Of a stretch of 64,000 nt of DNA, positions 42,061 through 49,446 are shown piece by piece. The DNA is from Methylomicrobium lacus_A (GTDB lineage: Bacteria > Pseudomonadota > Gammaproteobacteria > Methylococcales > Methylomonadaceae): positions 2,542,001-2,606,000 of the forward strand of contig NZ_CP169217.1 of assembly GCF_041897535.1 (NCBI RefSeq). Direction: 5' to 3'. The translations under genes and the position numbers were made by a program. How positions within the stretch are numbered: position 1 is the stretch's first letter; each line of letters starts with the position of its first letter. The notes beneath the pieces were generated by a model, which worked only from the letters and a program-made list of their open reading frames with translations, had not been told where the DNA came from and did no database searches.

Positions 42061-43244
42061 GGTTTTTTTGGCATGGGGCTCCATGATTTTTTAATTAGCC
42101 AAACATAGCCCTCACATTCAGCTATGAGGCCTACATCCAAGAACTTCTTGTAGGATCTGGTGAAAGCCATTCTTGCAGCAGCTGTAGATTTGCCATCTGA
42201 TTCAAAAGTTTTATACGTATTTTCTCGCCATTCCTCAATAGAAACGATTCTTTGGCCTTTTACTATCAAAGAACCAGATTCTTTGAATCGTTCTTGAATT
42301 TCATCTGTTGCCTCTACCCCATGCGCTTTACTAATTTCAATCAACAGTGCTTTAATTTTTTCATCTTGAATGGTTAACTTCACCTTTTTGCTTGAATTTG
42401 TAGCCTTTCCTTGAAATTCTAGGTAAACACTGGTCATAGGCTCGTCGTCATCTTCTTCATCATCGATCCAACTCAATTCAATAGGGTTTAGCTTAAACTC
42501 TAACTTATCTAATGGTTCAAAGTCTTTAGCTTTATGGCATTCTAAAGTAATTAGATCATTTTTATTAGTTGCCGAAAATTCTGCATCCATTGCTGCTCTG
42601 ATTGAGCTGCTCCCTCGACTTCTCTCTTTATTGCCATGTCCGCTATGATGAATAATTAAAACTGCTGCGCCCAATGGTTTTAAAAATGTATCAAGATGGT
42701 TGATAAACTTTCCGATGTCTTTAGAACTGTTCTCGTCTCCATCCATATTTCTGTGCAAAGTATCAATTATGACAAGACCAGGGGAAGAACACTTTTTTTT
42801 GATTTCCTCAGCAACTAATTCTGCATTTTTTCCATTGAGGAATTGCGCAGGTTGTTGGCTAATAAACAATCTGTAAGAAGACTTAGTCGTATATTTCTGT
42901 TCCAATGCCTTTAGTCTTCGTTGAATTCCTGAAAAGCCTTCTCCAGCAATAATTACAACATCGGTCTGCTTTGTCCTGTTGTCGTACCAATTAAGCCCCG
43001 CAGTAATACAAAAGGCCCAATCTAAGGCGAATAACGATTTTCCCGCACCGGGCTCTCCAAATAACAAATTTAAACTACCTTGTTCTATGAAATTTTCCAA
43101 TATCCATTCAATTGAAGTGGGTTTATTGGTCATTTCTGATGCCGGTACTAGTGAAAATAATTTTCCTCCTGCTTTATCTTGTTCTCCAGTGTTTTCGATT
43201 CTAACTTGTTTATTTTTGGTATTGGTAGTTGAATCTATACTCAT
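42039..43244 (-). CDS. repA: RepA-type AAA ATPase (AAA_25 family)
   Basis: A 401-residue ATPase. Walker A GEPGAGKS is at residues 63-70 and Walker B LVIID at 157-161. Other marks are IIAGEGFSGIQRRLKALEQK (the 100s) and the sensor VLIIHHSGHG with RGSSSIRAAMD at 210-220. This is the RecA-fold hexameric helicase type found in plasmid RepA and in many small integrative elements. The C-terminal part is acidic (DDEEDDDEP) and of unknown role. It overlaps the AlpA-type gene by 4 bases (ATGA), so both are co-translated. It is likely needed for replication of the excised element. Confidence 0.85.
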   Translation of the reverse strand: MSIDSTTNTKNKQVRIENTGEQDKAGGKLFSLVPASEMTNKPTSIEWILENFIEQGSLNLLFGEPGAGKSLFALDWAFCITAGLNWYDNRTKQTDVVIIAGEGFSGIQRRLKALEQKYTTKSSYRLFISQQPAQFLNGKNAELVAEEIKKKCSSPGLVIIDTLHRNMDGDENSSKDIGKFINHLDTFLKPLGAAVLIIHHSGHGNKERSRGSSSIRAAMDAEFSATNKNDLITLECHKAKDFEPLDKLEFKLNPIELSWIDDEEDDDEPMTSVYLEFQGKATNSSKKVKLTIQDEKIKALLIEISKAHGVEATDEIQERFKESGSLIVKGQRIVSIEEWRENTYKTFESDGKSTAAARMAFTRSYKKFLDVGLIAECEGYVWLIKKSWSPMPKKPNGNEQK

Positions 43245-43471
43245 TTTTGGCCGCCCATTTCGATAATCAAGGCTTTAATATCTTCTACGCGCCAAGCCGT
43301 AGTTCTTGCTCCAAGTTTAATGGGTTTTGGATACTTTCCAGTCTTTACACCGTTTAAGAACGTAGTGCGGCTTATGGGAATTAGAGCTGGTGTGTTGGTT
43401 TTTTTGTTGCCTACAATGTGCCAGATTCGCAAGAATCCGGTTTCTGGTAGTGTTGCGGATTTTATAGCCAT
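43241..43471 (-). CDS. AlpA-type helix-turn-helix regulator/excisionase
   Basis: A 76-residue winged-helix protein of the MerR/AlpA type (IPISRTTFLNGVKTGKYPKP, then IKLGARTTAWRVEDIKALI). AlpA proteins of P4-like elements activate the integrase or help excision. Its last four bases overlap the RepA start. It follows the DUF6387-like gene by about 120 bases. Confidence 0.85.
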   Translation of the reverse strand: MAIKSATLPETGFLRIWHIVGNKKTNTPALIPISRTTFLNGVKTGKYPKPIKLGARTTAWRVEDIKALIIEMGGQK

Positions 43472-43594
43472 GCTTAGCTCCTTATTGATTGATAAGGCTC
43501 CTCATTCTAAGCATATTTTTCGCAGTTTGAAGAGATAGAATTTAGGCTATTTCGTCTTAGTGTGAATTAAGAATTTTTTGATAGCGGGATGATT

Positions 43595-44473
43595 TTAAGC
43601 TTTTTTCATCCCAACTATTTTTTCAAAGACACTCTGTGCTGATAGTGCTTTATGAATATGGTTTTTCATTACTCTTTCGGCTTCTGGTTTGGTAACTTGC
43701 CTTAAGCGTCCAACAATATCAACATTATATTCATCAGGAAATATCATTTGGGCCAACTTGTGTTGAGTGAGCTTTCTTCCTTCTATTTTCGCTATAAGCG
43801 TTAAATCAAGGTATGGGATAATACGATAATCAATCCAATGATTAAAATCTTTCTGTGATATTAAATTTTTTCGACTAATTAAATCAACTTGTTTTCGGTA
43901 GTGTGTAAGCCAGTGATCAAAGTCTTTTATAATTTGCTCGTTTGTTGAATCTAGATTGACCGCCACATAAGCTAGGGGGTGGGGGCTATTCGATTGTTGT
44001 CTAAGATTAACATCATGCGGAGTCCAGGCAATTTCTGTTAAATTGCGATCTGGAATTAGACTTAATTTATCGTCATAGCGGTTTGCATCAAGCTCATACA
44101 TGTGATTGCAAGCCTCCCACACTTGTGAAAGATTGGGATTTGTCGCTAATTGAGCCAGTTCATAAGAAGAAAGGCTGTTTACAGAAAACGTTGAAAATGG
44201 GTCACCATTTAATATGGAATTTACTTTGTAATTCAAACCAGCATCTGCGTTTTCATTAGATATTACGACGCCTTTCTTTAATGCTTCTACTTTTTTTAAT
44301 AAGAAAGTGCGAGGAGGTCTGCCCGGTTGACAAGGGCTATCGCTTTCAATACTGCTGAAGTAGATTTGATGACGAATACTGAGGGCTTTTGCCCATCCGT
44401 CAGTTGACATCGTTTTTAACGCTTCATAGTTCTTTAAATCAAACCAGCTTGTATCAATTTCTACTTTAGTCAT
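43595..44473 (-). CDS. Hypothetical protein resembling DUF6387
   Basis: A 292-residue soluble protein starting MTKVEIDTSWFDLKNYEALK. I recognise the general look of the DUF6387 group often found beside integrases in proteobacterial islands, but could not confirm it by search. It contains a helical C-terminal region (IEGRKLTQHKLAQMIFPDEY, VDIVGRLRQVTKPEAERVMK) suggestive of DNA or protein binding. It follows the integrase by 19 bases, so they may be co-expressed. Function unknown. Confidence 0.6.
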   Translation of the reverse strand: MTKVEIDTSWFDLKNYEALKTMSTDGWAKALSIRHQIYFSSIESDSPCQPGRPPRTFLLKKVEALKKGVVISNENADAGLNYKVNSILNGDPFSTFSVNSLSSYELAQLATNPNLSQVWEACNHMYELDANRYDDKLSLIPDRNLTEIAWTPHDVNLRQQSNSPHPLAYVAVNLDSTNEQIIKDFDHWLTHYRKQVDLISRKNLISQKDFNHWIDYRIIPYLDLTLIAKIEGRKLTQHKLAQMIFPDEYNVDIVGRLRQVTKPEAERVMKNHIHKALSAQSVFEKIVGMKKA

Positions 44474-44492
44474 TGGTCAATTTCAGTATGTT

Positions 44493-45746
44493 TTATCCGA
44501 TTTTCTTGATCGGGATTATTTGGGCTCCATTCTTCAAGCCGTCAAGATAATCAGCCCAAGCCTGCATCATGCGCCGCCGCTCATCTAGGTATTGCGCCCG
44601 GTTGTAGGCGGCTCTAACCTGATCCTTAGGCATGTGGCACAATTGCCGTTCAATCGCGTCAGGGCTCCAACCTTGTTCGTTCAGAAGGGTTGATGCGGTT
44701 GTTCTGAATCCATGCGCTGACATCGAATCTTTGTCATATCCTAGGGTTCTTAGCGCAGTTCTGATGGTACCGTCTGACATTGGCCGCCCATCGCCCCGGA
44801 TTGAGGGAAAAACATAACGTCCCGATCCGGTTAGCGGCTTTATTGCTTCCAAAATGGTGATTGCTTGTGCCGATAGAGGGACAATGTGTAGAACGTTGGT
44901 CTTAGTAACAAATGGCCTCCACTCACGTTCTACTAGGTCAACATCCTTCCATTCCATTTGTCGGATTTCGCCGGGACGTTGAAATAAGAGCGGCGATATT
45001 CTCAAGGCGCATTGCACAACAAAAGTTCCTTCATAGCTGTATATGTCCCTGAGCATTTGACCTACCTCTTTCTGTTCAGTCAATGCAGCTCGGTGTTTTA
45101 CCTTTTGGGGTGGAATCTGTGCGGCAACCGCTTGCGCCGGGTCGTAATCAGTGAATCCATGAGCTATTGCATAAGCGAAAGCTGCGCCTATCTCGCTATG
45201 CAGTCGGTGAGCTGTCTCCAATTCCCCTTTTGCAATGAGTGGTTTGAGCAGGCTGTAAATATTGGGCGACTTGATCACGGCTATTCCCATTTGACCAATC
45301 GACGGGAAGACATGAAGTTCAAAACGTCTGACTTTCTTTTGGTGGGTTTTGTCGGTAACCGTGTGTAAAAGAGATGCTAACCACTCACGAGCCACATGCT
45401 CAAAGCTATTAATGGCTGGTAAGCCAGCATCGATTCGTTTTTGATTTTCCGCCTCGATCTGTTTGGCTGCTTTGATTTCTTTGCGAGTGTCGCTGGGGTC
45501 CACACCATTGGCAACCTTAGCGCGGGCTTCTTCGGCTTTGCGTCGAGCATCGGCCAAACTTGTTGCAGGGAAAACTCCGAGTGATAAAGTTTTTCGCGTG
45601 CCGTTGATGGTGTAGTCAAGTCGCCACCATTTCGCGCCAGTGGTCTTGATGAGTACATACAGACCGTTGCCGTCATTCAGTCGCTTATCTTTGTCGCCGG
45701 GTTTGGCGTTGCTGACTGTTACAGGTTTCAGTAATTCTTTCGCCAT
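44493..45746 (-). CDS. int: P4-type tyrosine integrase
   Basis: Site-specific recombinase of 417 residues. It has an N-terminal DUF4102-type arm-binding region (NDGNGLYVLIKTTGAKWWRL), a central core-binding region, and a C-terminal catalytic domain. Catalytic residues: Arg257 (FQRPGEIR), His345 and Arg348 (HGFR), His371 (CHM), Tyr381 (AAYNRAQYL). This is the P4 integrase family, which uses tRNA 3' ends as targets. It lies 137 bases from the right repeat and reads away from the tRNA-Leu. The order and the att repeats show it is the integrase of this element. Confidence 0.96.
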   Translation of the reverse strand: MAKELLKPVTVSNAKPGDKDKRLNDGNGLYVLIKTTGAKWWRLDYTINGTRKTLSLGVFPATSLADARRKAEEARAKVANGVDPSDTRKEIKAAKQIEAENQKRIDAGLPAINSFEHVAREWLASLLHTVTDKTHQKKVRRFELHVFPSIGQMGIAVIKSPNIYSLLKPLIAKGELETAHRLHSEIGAAFAYAIAHGFTDYDPAQAVAAQIPPQKVKHRAALTEQKEVGQMLRDIYSYEGTFVVQCALRISPLLFQRPGEIRQMEWKDVDLVEREWRPFVTKTNVLHIVPLSAQAITILEAIKPLTGSGRYVFPSIRGDGRPMSDGTIRTALRTLGYDKDSMSAHGFRTTASTLLNEQGWSPDAIERQLCHMPKDQVRAAYNRAQYLDERRRMMQAWADYLDGLKNGAQIIPIKKIG

Positions 45747-45857
45747 GCAGTAACCTCGATTTGCAGTAACTTTTGGGGTGGGGGCGAAAACTACTGTAAA
45801 TGTTACTGCTGTTTTTGTCGAATGTTACTGTATTCCGTTGTACTTCGTTGGGCATAA

Positions 45858-45892
45858 AAAAACCCGCGAAGCCAGAAGACTTGCGGGTTTTT
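45858..45892. terminator. Hairpin terminator next to tRNA-Leu (element-borne copy)
   Basis: Stem AAAAACCCGC with GCGGGTTTTT and inner AAG/CTT pairing. It follows the intact tRNA-Leu on the minus strand. It closely resembles the hairpin after tRNA-Ser (19446-19482). Confidence 0.8.
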
Positions 45893-45946
45893 GGAGTTCT
45901 TTGCACGGCTCTGAACCATAATCTGGTACCGAGGGTCGGAATCGAA
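45883..45946. repeat. Right attachment-site repeat (attR)
   Basis: 64 bp containing the 3' end of tRNA-Leu and its downstream flank. It is identical to the left repeat except for one additional C at 45930. Confidence 0.92.
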
Positions 45947-46010
45947 CCGACACGATGTCACCATCACCGGATTTTGAATCCGGCGCGTCTACCAGTTCCG
46001 CCACCCCGGC
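45924..46010 (-). tRNA. tRNA-Leu (anticodon CAA)
   Basis: An 87-nt class II tRNA on the minus strand with encoded CCA. The acceptor is GCCGGGG with a G1-U72 pair, as in other Leu tRNAs. The anticodon stem CCGGA/TCCGG holds the loop TTCAAAA (anticodon CAA). There is a long variable arm (TGATGGTGACATCG) and the T-loop GGTTCGATTCC. It is the attachment site of the adjacent element, which restores its 3' end. Confidence 0.95.
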
Positions 46011-46100
46011 AAAGAAGTTGCTATTATACGGAAATAAATTACAAATTGGCAAGCATTTTTTTTACAATAGGTCATCACCCCCATAAATGACCTGGCGTTC

Positions 46101-47120
46101 ATGAAGAAAAGCGATTTCTTTTACCTCCTCCCCGACAACCTGATTGCCCAGCACCCCCTGCCCGAACGGCAGGCGAGCCGGCTGTTGTGCATGCAGGCGC
46201 CCGACTGGCAGATTCAGGACCGGATGTTTACCGATTTTATCGAGTTGATCGATGCGAAAGACTTGCTGGTATTCAACGACACCCGCGTGATTCCCGCCCG
46301 CCTGTTCGGCAAGAAAGCGACGGGCGGCAAGGTAGAAATTCTGATCGAACGCATTCAGGATGCGCACCATGCGATCGCGCATGTCCGCGCCAGCAAATCG
46401 CCAAAACCCGGGGCGCGGATTGAACTGGATCAGGCGCAGTCATGCCGGGTGTCGGGCCGGGCGGGCGATTTATTCGAACTCGAATTTGATTCGGCGCTGC
46501 CCGAACTGCTCGATCGCATCGGCCATGTGCCGTTGCCGCCTTATATTGCCCGCTCCGACGAGAGCGAAGATTTAAGCCGTTATCAGACGGTGTTCGCGAA
46601 AGAGCCGGGCGCGGTGGCCGCGCCGACCGCGGGCCTGCATTTCGATCTGGAGACGCTGGCGAAAATCGCGGATAAAGGCGCGGCAACCGCTTTCGTGACG
46701 TTGCATGTCGGCAGCGGCACCTTCCAGCCGGTGCGGGTCGAAAATCTGGCCGAGCATGTGATGCACCACGAATTTTTCTCGGTTTCTTCCGAAACGGTGG
46801 CGGCGGTGCAGGAAGTCCGCGAGCGCGGCGGCCGGGTCATCGCGATCGGCACGACCGCGGTCAGGGCGCTCGAATCGGCCAGCCGAAGCGGCCAGTTGCA
46901 AACGGGCTGCGGCGACACCAATCTGTTTATCACGCCCGGTTACCGATTCAACACCGTCGATGCGATGCTGACCAATTTCCATCTGCCCGAATCGACTCTG
47001 CTGATGCTGGTGTCGGCCTTTGCAGGTTACGAGCGGATCATGACGGCGTATCGGCATGCGATCGAGCAGTCTTACCGCTTTTTCAGCTATGGCGATGCGA
47101 TGTTTTTGGCGAGGCGTTGA
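46101..47120 (+). CDS. queA: S-adenosylmethionine:tRNA ribosyltransferase-isomerase
   Basis: QueA, 339 residues, transfers and isomerises the ribosyl part of SAM onto 7-aminomethyl-7-deazaguanine in tRNA during queuosine synthesis. Family motifs: FYLLPDNLIAQHPLPERQAS, LLVFNDTRVIPARLFG, GRAGDLFELEF, KEPGAVAAPTAGLHF, HVGSGTFQPVRVE, TTAVRALESA, TNFHLPESTLLMLVSAF and YRFFSYGDAMFL. The ATG at 46101 fits the family length. It lies just after the tRNA-Leu and reads away from it. Confidence 0.97.
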   Translation: MKKSDFFYLLPDNLIAQHPLPERQASRLLCMQAPDWQIQDRMFTDFIELIDAKDLLVFNDTRVIPARLFGKKATGGKVEILIERIQDAHHAIAHVRASKSPKPGARIELDQAQSCRVSGRAGDLFELEFDSALPELLDRIGHVPLPPYIARSDESEDLSRYQTVFAKEPGAVAAPTAGLHFDLETLAKIADKGAATAFVTLHVGSGTFQPVRVENLAEHVMHHEFFSVSSETVAAVQEVRERGGRVIAIGTTAVRALESASRSGQLQTGCGDTNLFITPGYRFNTVDAMLTNFHLPESTLLMLVSAFAGYERIMTAYRHAIEQSYRFFSYGDAMFLARR

Positions 47121-47150
47121 CGCGGCGGGGAGAGAGGAAACGCTTTGCGG

Positions 47151-47816
47151 CTAAGGCTTGATCCGAAATTTGCACACGCATCCGCCCTTGGCCATGCACT
47201 CGACGTGATCGATGTCCTGGTTCAACAGGGTCGTCATCAGGGCTCTGTCGAATTCGCAGACCTCCTCAAATTTTTGCGTCAGATCGTGGTAGACGCAGTT
47301 GAACGCTTCGATCGACGGCTGGCCCCCGTCCGCCGCAGTCAGTCTGGCCTGAAAGCCGAGTTCGTTCATGATGCGGACCAGTTCGGCGTGCCGCTCTTCA
47401 TTTTGCTTGCCCGCAAGTTGGGGCAGCAAGCCTTGCGCCAGCGAAGTCGCCAATTGATGTAAATAGCGCTGGAACGCCTCGGCGCCCATCTCCTGCTTCA
47501 AATTGGCCAGAATCAGCTCGGCAAACCAGGCGTATTGTTTCGGAAAGCTGTTGATGCCGGCTTCGGTCAGCACAAATACGCGTACCGGGCGCCCCGCCGT
47601 CTTATTCAACATGCCCATTTTGACATAACCGTCGCGTTCGAGCTTGTCGATGTGCTGCTGCACCGCGTTGCGCGAAATCTCCAGTTTTCCGGCAATTTCG
47701 TCGATGCAGAGGCCTGCCTTGAAATTCAATAACAGATCAAGAATTTGTTGTTGCCTTGAGCTAATGCCTTCAGCCATATAAAGCCTATTTATTAAATCTT
47801 CATTAATGCCCATCAT
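47151..47816 (-). CDS. Iron-sulfur-type transcriptional repressor (SufR-like)
   Basis: A 221-residue regulator. An N-terminal winged helix-turn-helix (ISSRQQQILDLLLNFKAGLC, then ISRNAVQQHIDKLERDGYVK) is followed by a C-terminal domain with five cysteines: Cys174, Cys187, Cys207, Cys213 and Cys215. The C-x12-C spacing of the first pair matches SufR, whose cysteines bind a 4Fe-4S cluster; the rest of the spacing differs. It faces the globin-reductase operon across a nested palindrome, so it may sense nitric oxide or oxidants there. That role is inferred. The gene also has an ATG 3 bases downstream. Confidence 0.82.
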   Translation of the reverse strand: MMGINEDLINRLYMAEGISSRQQQILDLLLNFKAGLCIDEIAGKLEISRNAVQQHIDKLERDGYVKMGMLNKTAGRPVRVFVLTEAGINSFPKQYAWFAELILANLKQEMGAEAFQRYLHQLATSLAQGLLPQLAGKQNEERHAELVRIMNELGFQARLTAADGGQPSIEAFNCVYHDLTQKFEEVCEFDRALMTTLLNQDIDHVECMAKGGCVCKFRIKP

Positions 47817-47887
47817 AGCAAATCCTAGGTCCTGCGACTAGGAAACTCTTCTTCGAAAGAGGCCGAATGATGTCTGTTTCGTCTAGG

Positions 47888-47927
47888 TTGCAATATTTTT
47901 ATTGCTTTTGCAATAAAAATATTGCAA
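47888..47927. promoter_or_regulatory. Nested palindromic double operator
   Basis: A perfect 40-bp inverted repeat with 18-bp arms and a 4-base centre. Each half is itself an inverted repeat, GCAATA-N4-TATTGC (47890-47905 and 47910-47925). A -35-like TTGCAA (47922-47927) and a -10-like TAAAAT (47944-47949), spaced 16 bases, reach into the right half. The site lies between the SufR-like repressor and the globin operon. Confidence 0.8.
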
Positions 47928-48029
47928 AAGTGTAATATCGAGTTAAAATTATCTCGCGGTTTCATTCGATAGTCTCGAACACAGACCGCACGAGAGAGGT
48001 TTAATTTCCAATATCATGAGGCATCAACA

Positions 48030-48398
48030 ATGAGCAATTCACTCTACGAAAGAATCGGCGGCGAGGCGGCGGTCAATGCTGCGGTGGATCTTTTTTACCG
48101 TAAGGTACTGAGCGATTACCGGATCAACCGTTTTTTCGATTCGACCGACATGGACGCCCAGGTCGCCAAGCAAAAAGCGTTCTTTACCTATGCTTTCGGC
48201 GGTCCGAACAACTACACCGGCAAGGACATGCGCAGCGCGCACGCGCGCCTGGTCAAGATGGGTATGAACGGTTCGCATTTCGATGCGGTGATGGAGCATC
48301 TGGGCGCCACGCTGCATGAGTTGAACGTGCCTGAAGACTTGATTGCCGAAGCCGCCGCGATTGCGCTGAGCGCGCGGTCGGATGTTCTGGGCTTATAA
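48030..48398 (+). CDS. Group I truncated haemoglobin
   Basis: A 122-residue trHb (2-on-2 globin). Marks: LYERIGGEAAVNAAVDLFYR with B10 Tyr23, FFTYAFGGPNNYTGKDMRSA with proximal His71 (AHARLVKMG), then GSHFDAVMEHLGATLHELNV. Group I members bind oxygen or detoxify nitric oxide. It is followed by a ferredoxin-type reductase gene on the same strand, which could supply electrons. The upstream nested palindrome suggests control by the SufR-like repressor. Confidence 0.93.
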   Translation: MSNSLYERIGGEAAVNAAVDLFYRKVLSDYRINRFFDSTDMDAQVAKQKAFFTYAFGGPNNYTGKDMRSAHARLVKMGMNGSHFDAVMEHLGATLHELNVPEDLIAEAAAIALSARSDVLGL

Positions 48399-48459
48399 AT
48401 GCGATGGCAAGCCGTGATTTGCCGAGCGGATCACGGCTTGATTTTGCAAGGAGGTTACT

Positions 48460-49446
48460 ATGTTTGACCTAACGATCAAAAACAACCGCGTCACCTGCCG
48501 TCCGGGCGAAACAGTGCTCGACGCGCTCTTGCGCGAAAACATCAATATCCCTTACGGCTGCAAGGCGGGCGTCTGCCAGAGCTGTGTGGTGCAAAGTCTC
48601 GACGCCAGACCGCCGGTAAAAGCGCAGGGGGGGCTGAAAGACACCCTGAAAAGCAGCGGGCATTTTTTGGCCTGCCAATGTCATCCCGAGCAGCCGATGA
48701 CGCTGAAATTGTCCAAAGAGGCGGCAAGTTTTGCCGATGGCAGGGTCGTCGCCAACGAGCCCTTGAATCGAAACACCCAACTGCTGATCATCGAAATTCG
48801 TGACGCGGACCGCTACCGGGCCGGCCAATTCGTCAATCTGCAACGCAGCGACGGCCTGACGCGCAGCTATTCGATCGCGAACATTCCGCATGCTTCCGGT
48901 GCCCTCGAATTCCATATCCGCCGTCTGCCGGGCGGACGTTTCAGCACCTGGGTGCATGAGGAACTGAAGGTTGGCGATTCGATCCCGGTTTCGGAACCGC
49001 AGGGCCAATGCTTTTATCTTCCCGACCGCAAGGACCAGGGGATTCTGATGATCGGCACCGGCACCGGCCTGGCGCCGCTGGCGGGCATTCTGGCCGATGC
49101 GTTGGCGCACGGGCACTCGGGACCGATCGGTCTTTTTCACGGCAGCCGCGAGCATGAAGACCTCTACCATGTCGATCAAATGCGCGCACTCGCCGAACGG
49201 CATCCCAATTTTTCCTACACGCCTTGTGTTTCTAGCGGCGATGCGCCGGAAGGCATTATCCAAGGGCGGGCCAATGAGGCGGCCCTGGCCGCGCACCCCG
49301 ATTTGTCCAGTTGGCGCGTGTTTCTGTGCGGTCACCCGGACATGGTCAAGACGGCCCAAAAACAGGCTTACCTGAAAGGCGCAAAGCTGGCCGACATTTA
49401 CTGCGATGCGTTCGTGGTGGCGGCCGAGCAAGCGCCCGTCGCCTAA
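48460..49446 (+). CDS. 2Fe-2S/FAD/NAD oxidoreductase (MmoC-type)
   Basis: Electron-transfer flavoprotein of 328 residues. A plant-type ferredoxin domain is N-terminal with ligands Cys34, Cys39, Cys42 and Cys72 (YGCKAGVCQSC). Next are an FAD-binding beta-barrel (LTRSYSIANIPH) and an NAD(P)-binding domain (MIGTGTGLAPLAGIL; VFLCGHPDMV). The same layout occurs in soluble methane monooxygenase reductase and in phenol hydroxylase reductase, but no oxygenase gene is adjacent. It follows the globin gene by 61 bases, so the pair may form a nitric-oxide dioxygenase system. That is inference. The ribosome site AAGGAGG lies before the ATG. Confidence 0.92.
   Translation: MFDLTIKNNRVTCRPGETVLDALLRENINIPYGCKAGVCQSCVVQSLDARPPVKAQGGLKDTLKSSGHFLACQCHPEQPMTLKLSKEAASFADGRVVANEPLNRNTQLLIIEIRDADRYRAGQFVNLQRSDGLTRSYSIANIPHASGALEFHIRRLPGGRFSTWVHEELKVGDSIPVSEPQGQCFYLPDRKDQGILMIGTGTGLAPLAGILADALAHGHSGPIGLFHGSREHEDLYHVDQMRALAERHPNFSYTPCVSSGDAPEGIIQGRANEAALAAHPDLSSWRVFLCGHPDMVKTAQKQAYLKGAKLADIYCDAFVVAAEQAPVA

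Larger units (their letters stand above)
39355..45946 (-). mobile_element. Integrative element of about 6.5 kb in tRNA-Leu(CAA)
   Basis: AT-rich island bounded by near-identical 63/64-bp direct repeats, the right one being the 3' end of the intact tRNA-Leu. All five genes read in one direction away from the tRNA: integrase, DUF6387-like, AlpA-type regulator, RepA-type ATPase, and the cargo nuclease. The content (integrase, AlpA, replication ATPase, no capsid, tail or conjugation genes) looks like a P4-like satellite or minimal integrative element. The GC content is visibly lower than in both flanks. The tRNA is restored by the element end, so insertion did not break it. Confidence 0.9.
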
